Assembly: GCA_947034885.2 (NCBI GenBank) | Contig: OZ019759.1 | Location: forward strand, 4,342,501-4,406,500 | From: Thuidium tamariscinum | Lineage: Eukaryota > Streptophyta > Bryopsida > Hypnales > Thuidiaceae | Reading direction: 5' to 3' | Length of the DNA stretch: 64,000 nt | In this document: one piece after another, positions 12,582 to 24,604 of the stretch | Layout: each line of letters opens with the position of its first letter | Position numbering within the stretch: the stretch's first letter is position 1 | Notes under the pieces: generated by a model | What the model was told of the DNA's origin: nothing | The model's input: the letters and a program-made list of their open reading frames with translations, nothing else | Databases searched by the model: none | Made by a program: the position numbers and the translations under genes

Positions 12582-13804
12582 GACAGAGTTGAGTAGTTAG
12601 GATTTTGAGATTTTGGGACGGAAGTTTCCTGGACGGGTTTCCCAGGTGTGGGCCCCGATCCGGAACTTTAGGAACAACTGGCCGGACCTTTCTGGATAAT
12701 CCGATTGGGCTCCGATTGGTTGTTTCGGATTTTCTTTTGCCTTGTTGGCATTCCATTTCTGTTTTTAGGCTTTGACTTTCGTTTTGTTTTGAGCTTTTAA
12801 GGGGCAGGCAAGTTAGTTGGCCTGTCATTCCTTCCTAGTGCATATTCCATTGTATTTCATTCCCTTCTTTAATCTGAGCCGGCGGATGGACATTCTAGCT
12901 CTGACTTGTGTTTGAGTCTCTCTTGATGTGTTTGTTGGAGTGTTGAGAGGCAAGAGGGACAGGTGAGGAGGAATCCGGATACTTAGGCAACTGAGGTCTG
13001 AACTAAGTGACCAGTTTCTTAGAATTTGGATTTAGAGTTGTGCGTTTGCGCGTGGAGCCTTCAAATTGCCGGAACGACGATCCGGTGTGAGCGTGGAGGA
13101 GGTTTCGGAACCACGGGGGTGGATCCGTGCGGAGCTAAGCAACTGCCAAGAGGAAAGTTTCCGTCCACCGGAAGGTCTGCCAACCACTAAGTCGATCCGC
13201 TGATCTAGGGAAGTACGTCCTTTTGGGCTTAGATGTCTTTGGATCTGTCGTTGTAGTAAGGGTAAGTGAAAGTAGTCCTGAGTGACCTGCTAACCGGATC
13301 GGCTCAGATCCATCCGGAAAGTTGTGAGGATCCGGATCTGCCTCTACTGCAAAAACGGATATCTTTGTGTGTTTTGTGTATTTTGTTTGAGAGAAGAGAG
13401 TGTGAGGTTTATGAGTGGTGAGTCCCTACCCCTCTAAAGATTAAGAGAGGACCCCCTGAGGGTAAAACAGGGGTACCTAAAACCGATTATTGAGTGACGG
13501 AACCGGAATCCGGATTAAGACGGATCTCGAAAAGTTGTAATCCTGATTCGAAACGGATTCGGATACAGGTGACGGATTTGAAGCAGATCCGGAAAGTGTG
13601 ACAAGACGGATCCGGATTGAATTTCGGTCACAAGGTTGTGTTCCGGAAGAGAGTAATAACTTGGGGGTTTTGGGGGCCGGAAAACCGAAAAACCGAAAAA
13701 CGCAACTATTAGTAACGTCTGGAATCTCCTGGGACGATATTCCGTGTTATATTATCATGATTGGGTGTGATAAAGGTGCTTTTTGCTAGACTGCGCGTAC
13801 GACA
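12582..13804 (+). other. 3' non-coding part of element A
   Basis: No open frame. It carries many GGATCCGG-type words and ends in TTGCTAGACTGCGCGTACGACA. The word TCTGTCGTTGTAGTA at 13245 recurs at 53641 in the same orientation, followed in both places by GTGACCTGYT. This ties element A's 3' end to the LTR-like end behind gene B. Confidence 0.5.
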
Positions 13805-13809
13805 ACATA

Positions 13810-14329
13810 TTCACCCTCTAGAGGTTCAAGATCTGAGTACAGCTATTTTTGAGTGAAAAATTGATTGATTTCACTTCTTAGTACTTGAACTACTTCAAAG
13901 TCTTATCATCGCATTGATGATAATATAATTAGTTCGATAGTTCCTTCAATTTAATCATGTGCTTCATTCTCAAGCAGGTGTTGCACATTTCTGAGGTCAT
14001 TATCCTCGACCCAAAGATAACAGTTGATATATTGAACACCACACTCCTAATATGCAGAGCAAGAAAAAAGTTTTATAGACTTCCTCACCGCATCAATGTT
14101 TAACTAATAGACTAGTAAGAGAAAAATTCTAAAAACTACATTATATCCGTAAGAAAGAGTTGTAGCATCACCAAAAGATAATAGTATCATCGAGTCGACG
14201 ATATCGTAACTAACAGTTCCTTGTGCATTCTTCTGCAGCTCGTAAGAATGAATCCTTAAAACAATTATGACTACTCAAGAACCTTGCCACACCTTTAGCC
14301 TTTCACTAACCCAATGAATGATGAGCCCT
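13810..14329. repeat. Palindromic motif cluster in the gene B leader
   Basis: Three motif copies, at 13903-13922, 14000-14020 and 14184-14205, in AT-rich sequence upstream of gene B. If element A is removed they form one cluster with the two copies at 9.8-10.04 kb. No other feature is seen here. Confidence 0.65.
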
Positions 14330-14975
14330 TCATTTCCAAAATGGAAAAAAATTATGGAGAGCTGTGGCAATTTAAAGAGCACATCGCGTCGTGGACATTT
14401 GGTGTTAGTCACTGGAAAGACTACGTATACCTTCGAATCCATGTGCTAGGGACAGAGAACTATCTGTCATAGAGTATAAACGAGAAGGTAACAATAGTAG
14501 AGGATCATTAGAAAAATTATCTCGTCATCATTCTTCGAGAGGTGGATGACAATGGCAAAGACAAAGGCCATTGTCACTCAATTGTAATAAACATTCACGC
14601 CGGGAATGGGAAGTTTGATCTTCCAACTTTGATGAACTTCTTGGACGGCTCACAGATGGAGTCTCTAAATGTGGATTTCTAGAAAATGGGATATGTGCCA
14701 TGGAAAGAGGGGTCTGCCAAGTCCATTGCACAGAGACTCTGTCTCATTTGGTAGTCCCTGGACCGGTACGCATTCAAAAATAAAGAGGCAAGACTTGTTG
14801 TTGGTGGAATAGACTCTACAGTGTCTAGAAATCCCCAAGCTCGGCAACCCCGAGCGTCTGGGACTACGTCGTTGGGACAAACTTGTCCCACTCAGTCGAA
14901 ACCTAGATTTGAGCCACAAAAGCGAGGTGCCACCTCGTTTGAACCAAGGGAATCTAGCAAGAAAAGGCGAAAGTC
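14330..14975 (+). pseudogene. Gene B, 5' part, interrupted by the giant element
   Basis: One frame (14401 is a first codon position) with scattered stops (TAG near 14470 and 14509, TAG near 14680). It includes MEKNYGELWQFKEHI, WTFGVSHWKDYVYLR, FDLPTLMNFLDGSQMESLN, and a basic proline-rich stretch ending ESSKKRRKS at the insertion point. The inverted copy at 57.96-57.31 kb matches along its length (MEATYGTLWEFKEHI, WTFGVNRFKNYVYLR, FMTFLEDSQMESLN). After the giant element and one 9-bp duplication are taken out, the frame reads straight on as RRKS-IAQAMASTAA at 49209, so this is the 5' half of the gene continued there. No known domain recognised. The true start is not identified. Confidence 0.65.
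14967..14975 (+). repeat. 9-bp target-site duplication, left
   Basis: GCGAAAGTC next to the left end of the giant element; the right copy at 49200-49208 reads GCAAAAGTC. Eight of nine bases match, and the difference is a CpG transition. Nine base pairs is the usual duplication length of Mutator-like elements. Confidence 0.8.
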
Positions 14976-17100
14976 GGTGTACACTATTTCTCACCCTCCT
15001 TATAGCGGCTCATAATGAACTGGCTCCTTAATTGCTTCACAGTTTACAGCTTTGCGTGCTGGAGTCAGAAATTGTTTCCAGCTGACACGTAGGTGCACAC
15101 CTGTAATTACTATCTGACCTGCCCGCGATAGAAGTAAAACCTTGCTTCCCAAAGGAAAAATGTACCGTTTCAGTCCTAGTGTTCTGGTAGGGATTGACAC
15201 AAGCGTATCTCCACTGAACCTGCCATGGGAAGGGCTGGAGGGGCTTGGCATGGGGCGAACCATACCCTATCATGCGCATGTATGCCCATGCCCATGCCTG
15301 CATGTTTTTTCATCACGAATTCAGCACTGATGCTGCATTCCAGTGTTTCACTATAGTTAGTTGGTCTATTGGCAACGGTTTTGGTCGGCTCATATTTTTG
15401 CTTGCTACGGTCTACATGTTTACTTTAAAAAATTAAAAATTTTGTCCCGTTAAGTACTAAATTTATTCATAAATTATACTGAAACCATTCTTCTCGCATA
15501 CAATGTTTGGAAAAAGGTGTCTAATACCCTAAATCCATCAAACATTTGGAGAGACATATATAAATTTTTTTATTACATTTAGAATTATATAGAGATAAAT
15601 TTTCACATATATATATATATAAATATTTAAATGCACACGCATATTTTTTTATCTGTAATGCGATTCACCCAAAAAAAGAATGCATGCATGTATGTGTGTA
15701 TGAACTATCTAGGACATCAAAAATTCGAAATCCATGGCGGGTCAATCCTTTCTAACCAAAAAAATGCTCAAAATTTCCATTCCTATACCAACTAACATGA
15801 AAATATAAATAATCTCACTTCCTTCACGTCCAACAACACCATGTCATCTGTAACTAGTATGCAAATGCGTAGAATTCATTTCAAAATTTATGCCCACATA
15901 CATCGCAACATTTAGCACTGTGGAATTTTATTTCCTTGCACCCCTAATTTTTTTCCTTGAAGTCATTTTCGCTTATCTAGAAGAAAGAGCGTTTTTACAC
16001 ACACCATTTTTTTCTTCATCCACTTCCCTCTCCACAAGCTTCGGTGGTTCGTGCTAATTTTCTTGTTCTTGTACACCTCATGTTTCCTTCTTTATCAAAT
16101 TTCACTTAACTTAACGATGATGTTTTAGTACACACAACACACACCATTTTTGTGGTTCATTCATTTCCCTTTGTGCAAGCTTTTGTGCTTTGTGCCTTTT
16201 TTTTCCGGTTATTGGTCAATATATGTTTCGCCCTTTAAAACATTTCACTTATGTTAACCATAATGTTTTGAGGAACAACTACACACACTATTTTTTTAGG
16301 TGATCCACTTCTCTTTGGGCAAGGTCTAGGGTCTTAGTCCAATTTTTGGGTTCGTAGCCACCTTATGTTTCGTTCTTCTAAACATTTCGCTTCATCGAAA
16401 TTGTAATATTTGGGAACGCACTACACACCCCATTTTTTTTATCCATCTATCTTCCTATGTGCTAGGTTTAGGGGTTCTGGAAAATTCTTGGATTTGTAGT
16501 CACCTTATGTTTCGGTTTTTAAGACATCTAGCGGGATGAAATTTTAATGTCTTGGTACACACTACACACCCCATTTTTTTATTTATCTATTTCCCTTTGC
16601 GCTAAATTCTGTGGTTTATTCATTTTTGGTGTTTATGGTCACCTCATATTTCGTTCTTTAAGACATTTTGCTTAATCTAAACCGTTCTGTTCTCGTATAC
16701 AATTGCACACCCTATTTTTTTTCCTTCATCCACTTTCCTTAGTGGAACGTTTTGTGCTTTAGGCAAATTTAATGGGTTTGGATCACCTTCTATTTTGCTC
16801 TTTATAACATTTTACATCATTGAAACTTTAGTGTTTCGGTACACACTACACACACCATTTTTGGGGGGGGGGATCCACTTTTCTTTGTGTAGAATTTCTT
16901 GCTTTTTTATAAATTCTTTGCACTTTGACACCTCATGTTTTGTTCTCTATAACACTTTGCTTTACCTACACCATTTGTCTTGGTACACACTACGCACCCC
17001 ATTTTTTTGTCAACATGGAGTGCTTTGTGCTATTTTTTTGGTTTTTGGACTCCTCATGTTGCATGATTTAAAACATTTTGCAGAAACCTTAAGCCCAATG
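14976..17100 (+). repeat. Left terminal inverted repeat with 142-bp subrepeats
   Basis: The outer ~700 bp are non-repetitive and AT-rich inward (AT dinucleotide run near 15608). From about 15990 follow eight tandem units of about 142 bp anchored on ACACACCATTTTTT (near 15999, 16140, 16285, 16428, 16565, 16707, 16850 and 16990), each with a TTCATCCACTT...CACCTCATGTTTCGTTCTTT core. Pairing with the right arm ends near 16825, so the last two units lie inside the paired limit. Relative to the right arm, two units are missing between those at 16285 and 16428. Such regular subterminal units could be transposase-binding sites; that is inference. Confidence 0.85.
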
Positions 17101-18569
17101 TGATAGTGCACTTTCAATTTTTTTTCCTTTGCATGAAATTGTAGAAACTTTAGGCATATTTTAAATGCAAAGGCCAATCCTTGTTCTATAGCGCTATTTT
17201 ACATTTTCATCCGTACTACTTTAGGATGCATGTGTATTTCATAGGATAGTGGAATATAAATTTGGTGAAATATTTGACCCAAGTTCTTCATGAAATTCCA
17301 ATAAATATCAATTATTTCTCTATTGTTTGTTTGTCAAAACTCATTCTTGCAATTAAAACCCTAGAGAGTACTAGTTCACAATATAGCAATTCTTATATCT
17401 TATGATGATGTACTACTCATATTTCAAAGCCAAAAAATTGTATGATTGACTTCATCACAATCTAAAAACCTAAATTTAACCATAATTTTTTTGGCTTCTT
17501 TGAGCACTTCAGAAATAATGGACCACACATCAAATTTTTAACCAACTTTTCAAAAAAATTTTAAAAAAATCAACTTCAATAAATCGATAAAGACATTATC
17601 AACCTCATTCGCTTTGATGCTTTGCTTAGTCGTGTATTTAAAAGCAACGTTTCCACAGTACTGCAAGGCCTACCTTTGCTTCGGATGGAGGTCTGGTTAT
17701 ACCAAACCTAACCTAAATCCTTGTGCTGTGTTAGAACAATGCAATCACTGTATTCCATCTGCAACAGTGGTAGTGTTTTGCGGAATTTGTTGTTGTGCTC
17801 TTCTTCGCTCGTTCGGTTCTTGGTTTCATTGTGGTGCACTTGTTTTTGTAGCGCAAGTTCTCCTTCCTTAGGATCCAGTGGTGTAGAACTAAAGTGGAAC
17901 ATTTCAAGGAAGCACTTACGCTGCCTAGTCATAGGGTTTAGAAGTACTCGAGTGCTCCTTCCACCATCTTCAGGTTCAAATTGAGGACACAATTATGATC
18001 GCTGCAAGGGGCGCTGGATTATGGGAGTTCTTCGCTCCCATTACGCATGACTGCTGCGACATTGGACCTCCAATTCCGCAGTGGGGCACCTCCACCAGCT
18101 TCGCTTACAGAGGTTCAATTTTCACATTCCTTTGTTTTTTGGGCCGCTTCATTGTTCTTTGTCACTTGGATTGTATGTGTATTCCGTTTGAGAGATGGAA
18201 GCTCAGGATGCCGGGCGTTTTGAAAAACATTGCTGTTGTCTTTTGTTTGCATATGCCGATGAAGGGAGGCACTTGGGTGTAGCTACGGTTTAGGGCTTAG
18301 GCATTGCTTCTTGTACTTCATAGTCATTTGAGATGGGTGTTTAGGGTTTGGTGGATTTAGTGCTATCCCCGCTTGAAGCCTGGCTACTCCAATGACGAAC
18401 CCAGGGAGGTCAAAATTTAGGGTTTGGGAGTTCACTTCCAACTGTCAAGCTACCTTCTTCTACAACTGACTTCAATTTTTCATTATTGATCCACCATCGC
18501 ATTCTTTCACAGTGAACTACAACTATCCCTACAGCCCCCTCTAAGTGCCCGCGTTTGAATTCATTGCAG
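17101..18569 (+). other. Leader region of U1
   Basis: Lies between the left terminal repeat and the first recognisable U1 exon. It probably holds a first exon and intron of U1. A frame from 17995 (MIAARGAGLWEFF) and a GT donor-like site near 18112 are candidates, but the comparison with the first exon proposed for U3 (MNSTAGAEVIKDV) is too weak to fix it. Confidence 0.3.
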
Positions 18570-21500
18570 GATTGGATTTCATTACCCGGACTATTACTTT
18601 TATCATTGCCCTGTGTTTCGGTGGGGTGACCAGATTGGTTTGGCGAATTGGTTTACAACTGCTAACTTCAAAGGGGTGGCTCACTATTGCTCATGCAAAA
18701 TGACAAGGCATAAGCAGACAACGACTAGCACAGTTGGTGTACTTAAGCAGCTGCAAGGAAATGCGGCGAAGGGTGGAGAGGCTACAAAGTCGAAGGTATG
18801 CAATATTTCAGTCTAATATTCTTGGCTTCAGTCTTCCTTGTATGTTGTTATCTTTTGGTACCGTCCACCTTCTCCTTTGTTTTTGACATGGCGCTGCTTT
18901 GGAGCAGATACCATCTCCACCACCTCCGGAAGGAAAGGCTGCCTTAGTGAATGAGGGTTTCTGTCAAGCTCTTATGATAGATGGTCATGTTTACAACATC
19001 AATTATGGCTCAGTAGAAGAATTTGCTAAGCTCATACAGGAATGCGCCACTGATGTTGTTACGAACATACCACGCGCTGTTGACCCTGTCCGTTATTTTT
19101 TCCAATGCATTCACTATGGAGACCAGACCTTCACCATCAAAAACGATTGAACCATCACAAGTTTATGTCACAGTGTCCTGCCGTGTTAGATGACACAGGA
19201 AATCCTTTGCGCATGTTGCCCTATCCAGATCAAGGGAGAGGTCAAGGAAAGAAATCCGAAATGATTCGGAAGGGGAAGTCCGTGGATGTGGCGACGAAGC
19301 TTGTTACAAACAAGGGCATTAAAGATGCGATGGCTTCAACAAAGGTGAGAGTGGAGCCCTTTAAGGCCAAGAAGGAAGCTACTACAATTCCGAAGGGAAC
19401 TAGACAATCACCATCGGCAAATACAATTGCAGAAAATGCTCAGGGTGGTGGAGCAAGGACAGAGAAGACGGTACAGGGAGACAATACGGGTAATGTGAAA
19501 GGGAAAGAACAGTCAAAGTGCTGTGACAACAAAGGTGCTGATAACAAGACAAGTGCACCTCAGACTACACAACAGCAGAAGATTGTGGATTTTCCGATGA
19601 TTTAACACCGGCGAAAGGGACGCATGGCAGTAGGACCGGGAGTGGGACTGCATGTACCGATGGGGACTTCCAGAAGACAGGGAGTGCAAAGAGGAAAGAA
19701 ATAAACGTCCATCAGCCACTACGGTCGGCTTTGAAACACTACCACAAGATTGTACAGCCGGAAATGCAGGTGCAACTTGACCCTGATGTCCAGCTTGTGG
19801 GTGGAACTGCGTTGGAAATTGCTTCAAAGTTGAAGGCTAAGAGCAAGCCTATTGGAGAAGCATTGGATCCTGTTTGGGGTACTGGGAGTCAGGCAGATGC
19901 AACAACATATATAACAAGGCAGAAGGAGAAGAAACAATTGAAGCAAAATGTAAGGACTTAGTCAACATCAGGAGTCCTTGCCGGGGAATGCACAGAACCA
20001 AAGGTGACACCACTGAAGAAAGGAAGATGCCGTGTACTTCTCTCAAATGAAAGCAAGGATGAGTCACCTACAAAGCACGGTTCTAGAGGCATGGCGGATG
20101 TGGACACGGAGTTCCCGGCCAAAGACCCCGTAGTGTCACAAGACGATGCCTTCGAAGAGATGATGCACATGGACTTCATTGAAGACACTCCTGCTGAAGG
20201 TGTTCTTGAAGAGGAGGGCATCCAACATGAAGATGCTTTGGACCCTTCTGCCATAGTCCAACAAGATCAACAGTCTTCTCCTGTAGCACAGAAGCCTCAG
20301 CCCCAAATATCCACCACATCTGAACCTCCGCAGTGTTTTACTGAAGCACCGAAGCCTGTAACCAAGAAAGACGAAGCGCCTAAACCTCCAGAGTGTGGCG
20401 AGGCAGATCCAAAGCGTCATGGACAGTCTTTTGCAATGCGGAAACGAAAAGCAGGTTTGAAAACCGAAACTACGCCAGAACCACTTTCGCCCAATGTTTC
20501 GCCAGCGAAAAAGCGTCCAAAGAGTGCTGATGAATCAGCGATTGTGGTGTGGACTGGAAATTACGAAGGTAACTATGCTTTACATCAATACTGGCTAAGC
20601 GGTCGAGGTTCTCCAAAGACAAAAATGTATCATCCAGACTTAGCAGGCTGCACGTCCGGACGAATGGAGCGTCTAAATCGTGATGAGCGGGAGGTCAGGA
20701 TGGCTGCCCGTGTAAAGGTAGATGCTTTGATTGAATTGTGCCACCGCCCTAAACCGCCAATCAGTTGTGAGCCTCCAAACATCTACCATTTGCTTCAAAT
20801 TAGGCCACAGTTGTTCGAATGGGTGTGGGAGGGGCAATCAGAAGAAGCTTTTAAGGACCAGTTTCAACACTCTTGGGACTCTCAAACATTCCAAGCTGCA
20901 ACCAAGCAGTGCGTCATGTGGTGGACATGTGAGGCAAAGGTAAGAGAATGTTGACCTTAGTTTCTATTTCCAATCTACAATTTCTGAAGTGTTTTTTTTT
21001 TCTTTCTATTTTGCACTTCCCAAGAGCGTCCATTCTTTTGTGTTATGGCAATTTCCAGCATGGTTGAAAGTGTACTATTGCAAATCTGCGGCAGCAGAGG
21101 TATTGTATTCTCACCCTCCAATCTTCCATGCATGTCATCGCTCTAATTTTTTGCGTCCTTTGTTCTTTGACAGGAAGAAGATTACCCAGACGTATTTGTG
21201 GCAGTTGGCCATGCCATAAACTCTTTGTGCTACAGTGTGAAATATGGAAAAGTCCCACCAAACATCTCACTGCTGGGGACATACTTACAGTATGTTAAAG
21301 ATCTTACTGAGTATGAAGAGAAATGTCGGTCCTATGTTGTTGACTTGAAGAAAGAGCAAGAGTGCATGGTTGAGGATGTTGTGTCTAAATTCCGTCAAGC
21401 CACGAGAATGAAACGCGAGGCTTTTCTGTGGGATTGGTGCCCCCTCTGGTATGTTGTTTCAAAGAGCAAAGAGCTACTTGCAAAGCTACCGCAACCACCC

Positions 21501-23726
21501 TGGCGTCATGATGGTTAGTGATAACCGCCACTGTTCTTCGTAGGAGGAATTACTTCATTATGCCTTTATTCATTGCATTACTGTCTTTCTATTATGATGT
21601 CACAATGTTAAAGAGAAAACACTGTCACAGTCACAGTGTCACAATAAGATGTGGAACGAAAAGTACCTAATGTGAACTTGGATTTGCATTACAGACGAGG
21701 AGGCTGAGGAGGTTCGGCGCATCATCCTTGAAGAACCGTTTTCTAGAATAAAGCCGACAGCGTTTGTGCAAGTGATGCGAATAACCCTCCACAACGTCTT
21801 TGGAAGGTGGAGGCAAATGGCTTGTCCCATCTTTGGCCTCAATCGTTCGCTTCTTAGAACTCTTTGCTCTAGGCAAAGAGACATCATGCTAGTTGTATCC
21901 GCCTTCACCTTTGAAGCACCTTATCAATTTGCAGGTATGGCATCTTTCGAATGGGACTTGCTGCAATCTACCATCATCAAGGACGCACAACTTGTTACCG
22001 AGGGCAAGGGAGAACAAATTTTGGATAGCGTTTTGGATTGGCTCGAGCAAGTCCGTGTGCGTGCATTGCAAGACCTTGCACGGGATTATCCAGTTGCATT
22101 TAGGCAGTGCTGGACAACAATCCTACATGAACACTAGGGAGATCAAGCAAAGTATTGGTCTAGGTGCCTCCGCTTTCGTGAGGACTTTGACATGGGTTGG
22201 GTTGCAGATACAATGGCACCCACATGGGCTAAAAAGGTGAGGGAGACCCGTATGAAAATCATGGATCTTGTAAATTCGATGGAGACAACGTTTTGTGAAG
22301 ATGAAGACGCAATTTGGGCGAACTACCGCGCTTCTACTGTGTAGTGTTTTGCGGAAGCAGGGAATGAAACACTACAGGAACCCTCTGAGATACAAGCTCC
22401 GCCTATATCTTCCGAGTCGTTGGACCTAGTGGAGGGTCAAAACGCAATACGCATTGATGACATTTGCACCGAAGATCTCCACCTAGAAGGTTTGCCCATC
22501 TCAGACACATCGACGACTTTGGCGGATTTGGTAGGCATAGAGCCAGATTCTGCCAAGGGAAAAGGGTTTCCCATGCATGCTACTCCACGAAACATGACTG
22601 TTGAGTTCGCTTCCGCTGCAAGTACAGCTCCAGAGATTTGTTTGCAAGAAGAGGATGATACTCACGATAGTGACGACTTGGAAATTCCGCAAGACATGCT
22701 GGTTACAAAAGACCCGGTGAGTGCACAGAGAGTGGGGCATTCAAAAAGCGTGACAGTCCCCCCCCCAAACATGGCTGATTGCATGGAGACGCATGACTCC
22801 AGGTTTTCTATACAGAAGACTTATGAATATTTCAAGGTGGATGACCTCGTCGACGCCTTGCCCAGATACCCTATTTCTTTTCTTTATCCTCCAGTTCTAT
22901 TCCATGCAAAACACTGACTTCCAAAAAATTGGATTACTGATTGCTGATTTCATGACGTGTACAGAAAGGCTGCATGTCACAAAGATATTGGTACTATCAA
23001 CTTCTTTGGATTTGATTCGGAGTCTCTGCCAATGCCAATAGACCAAATCCAAGATCTGCAAAGGGGAAGAAAGATGTTGGGACAGAATGTCGTGGAGCTT
23101 TTATGTCACCGCCTTTGGTGGAGCATGTCAACAGAGGCACGAGGCCAAGTTTACATAGCTTCTTCACTTATGCAAGGTCCTCTACATCTAGCCTGGGAGT
23201 CGCAGGTGGAGGATGATCTGGTTAGGTGGGGTCGGGAATATCTTGTCCCCTCAAGAATATATATGAAGTGCCTGAAGACCTTCACAGTGGTGGTGCCATA
23301 TATAAACAATTTACATTGGTCCTTGTTCATTTTAACAGAGTCCTCATTCATGCACCTAGATAGTGCAAATTTGCATAGGAAGCCGGAGCACCAGGAGCAT
23401 GCAGAGCGCTTATGGAAGCGTGGAAGCTTGTATATGAGCCCCCTTTGTTTGGGAATCCCCCTTTGAAGAAGGTGCCAGTGTTTTGTCAGAGAGGCAACTA
23501 CGAGTGTGGGTTCTTCATGCTGCGCTTCATCGAATTGTACATTCGTTTCTTCCATATAGATGACCCCCCTTTGCCTGTGCAGAAGGCTCAGACAATGTTC
23601 TGCGCTGAGGTTATGTGTGCACAGAAGCCTGCTGCAATGCAGAAGAATGTCATCTGTGCAATTGCAGATGAGTTGAGCATCACTTCGGAGTGTGGGCTTT
23701 ACGAGCTTCCGTTTCGAGCAGTTTAG
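18570..23726 (+). pseudogene. U1: transposon Ulp1-like (C48) protease gene, broken
   Basis: Five exons read by GT-AG sites and comparison with U2 and U3: 18570-18795, 18908-20939, 21174-21513, 21695-22865 and 22965-23726. Domains in order: a short Cys motif (YCSCKM); a C2HC-like finger (CIHYGD...HHKFMSQC; its second Cys is now Tyr); a long acidic disordered region; a conserved block (VVWTGNYEGNYALHQYWLSG); PPNIYHLLQIRP; DWCPLWYVV; a helical block; and a C-terminal Ulp1 fold. Catalytic residues are visible: His (LHWSLFIL, 23314), Asp (HLDSAN, 23359), Gln (23487) and Cys (NYECGFFMLRF, 23505). Breaks: frameshifts near 19145, 19590 and 23420, and TAG at 19959, 22135 and 22342. The donor after exon 4 reads AT instead of GT (22866). 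The 23420 frameshift separates His/Asp from Cys, so no active protease can be made. Ulp1 enzymes remove SUMO or similar modifiers; this copy's substrate is unknown. Confidence 0.75.
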
Positions 23727-24604
23727 GGTCCATCATCAAGCGGATGAATTCTTGAAGCTCATAGTTCGGTAACGTAGTTGGTAGAGGACAAAGCTGACGA
23801 CCTGGATATGTAGTGGAGGCGTTAGTATGTTCGTTGGCATATTGGGGTGGAGAACACAACGTTTTTACTACGGATGAGTTCTGTAAGTGCAAGTTGAACT
23901 TTTTTAGTTTCCAAAGAGAATTGTTTGACAGGAAGGCCTCAATGTCTCGTGGTTTGCCAAATCTTTGGTGGCTGTGCATAGTGTTTGAATGTTTCAACTC
24001 TATTCAGCGTAGTGTATCAGTGTGACAGAGTTGGCTGCCAACTATTTTTTGTTCATTGTCACAGACCGCATTTCAGTGGCTAATAGTGAAACATAATTGA
24101 ACTGCTTATAACGTGGCAATCCTAAACCATCATACATATATACTATAGAATACTGTATACTGAGCAATTGAGGGGCACCTGCTTTCACTGCAAGGCTATA
24201 TTTTGTTTTAAGTGCATTTCCGCAGCATTGAATTCTTTCAATGTGGTTTGTGTATTGGAATATCACATGGACTTATCCCTCATTAAATTCAGCATTATTT
24301 TAACTTCATAGTTGTTTCTGCAGTAATTCAAGCAAGATAACAGTAACCCAACCTTGCCCCTTCTTAGTGCATGACACGAAACTCAGCGTTTTGTGAGATC
24401 CAAAGAGCAAGGTAGAGGTTGGCTCATATAGACACAAGGTTTTATTCAGATGGTATGAGGTTTACATATAATGTATGTGACTAGATTTTTTTTTTAAATT
24501 GACATTGTAGACTTTTGCCTACAAGAAACCACTACCATTGTTCACACCTTTCATCATGCCTTAGCGTCAGCGTAATGATTCCTGTACTCTACAGCCCCCT
24601 AAAT
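23727..24604. other. 3' flank of U1, no feature seen
   Basis: AT-rich sequence after the U1 stop. It has no ORF, repeat or recognisable terminal structure of its own. Confidence 0.3.

Larger units (their letters stand above)
10043..13804 (+). mobile_element. LTR-like element A (possible solo LTR with internal ORF)
   Basis: Limits are supported in two ways. First, TGTCACAG at 10043 and ...TACGACA at 13804 are flanked by the 5-bp duplication ACATA (10038-10042 and 13805-13809), with the TG...CA ends usual for LTRs. Second, homology to the inverted copy on the right begins exactly at TGTC (57313 on the minus strand). The 3' end (TGGGACGATAT...GTACGACA) resembles the 3' end of the LTR-like segment at 53.5-54.2 kb. 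I find no pair of long direct repeats inside, so the whole 3762 bp may be one long solo LTR with a promoter and an internal ORF; a gag-only retroelement that lost one LTR is the alternative. Its sequence is rich in CGGATCCGG-type words and far more GC-rich than its surroundings. Confidence 0.65.

Noticed and set aside
13781-13792. TTGCTAG as a possible Helitron 3' end (CTAG)
   Set aside because: No GC hairpin before it and no TC start with an AT insertion site; the ACATA duplication and TG...CA ends fit an LTR-type border better.
14980-14990. CACTA at the start of the giant element (CACTATTTCTCACC) as evidence for a CACTA transposon
   Set aside because: The inverted repeat extends six bases further out (GGTGTA), no 3-bp duplication fits, and a 9-bp duplication plus MURA-type transposase point to the Mutator class.
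24042-24266. Short open frames after U1 and in the terminal repeats (for example 25190-25890)
   Set aside because: They fall in AT-rich repeat sequence, have phenylalanine- and leucine-rich low-complexity translations and no sister conservation.
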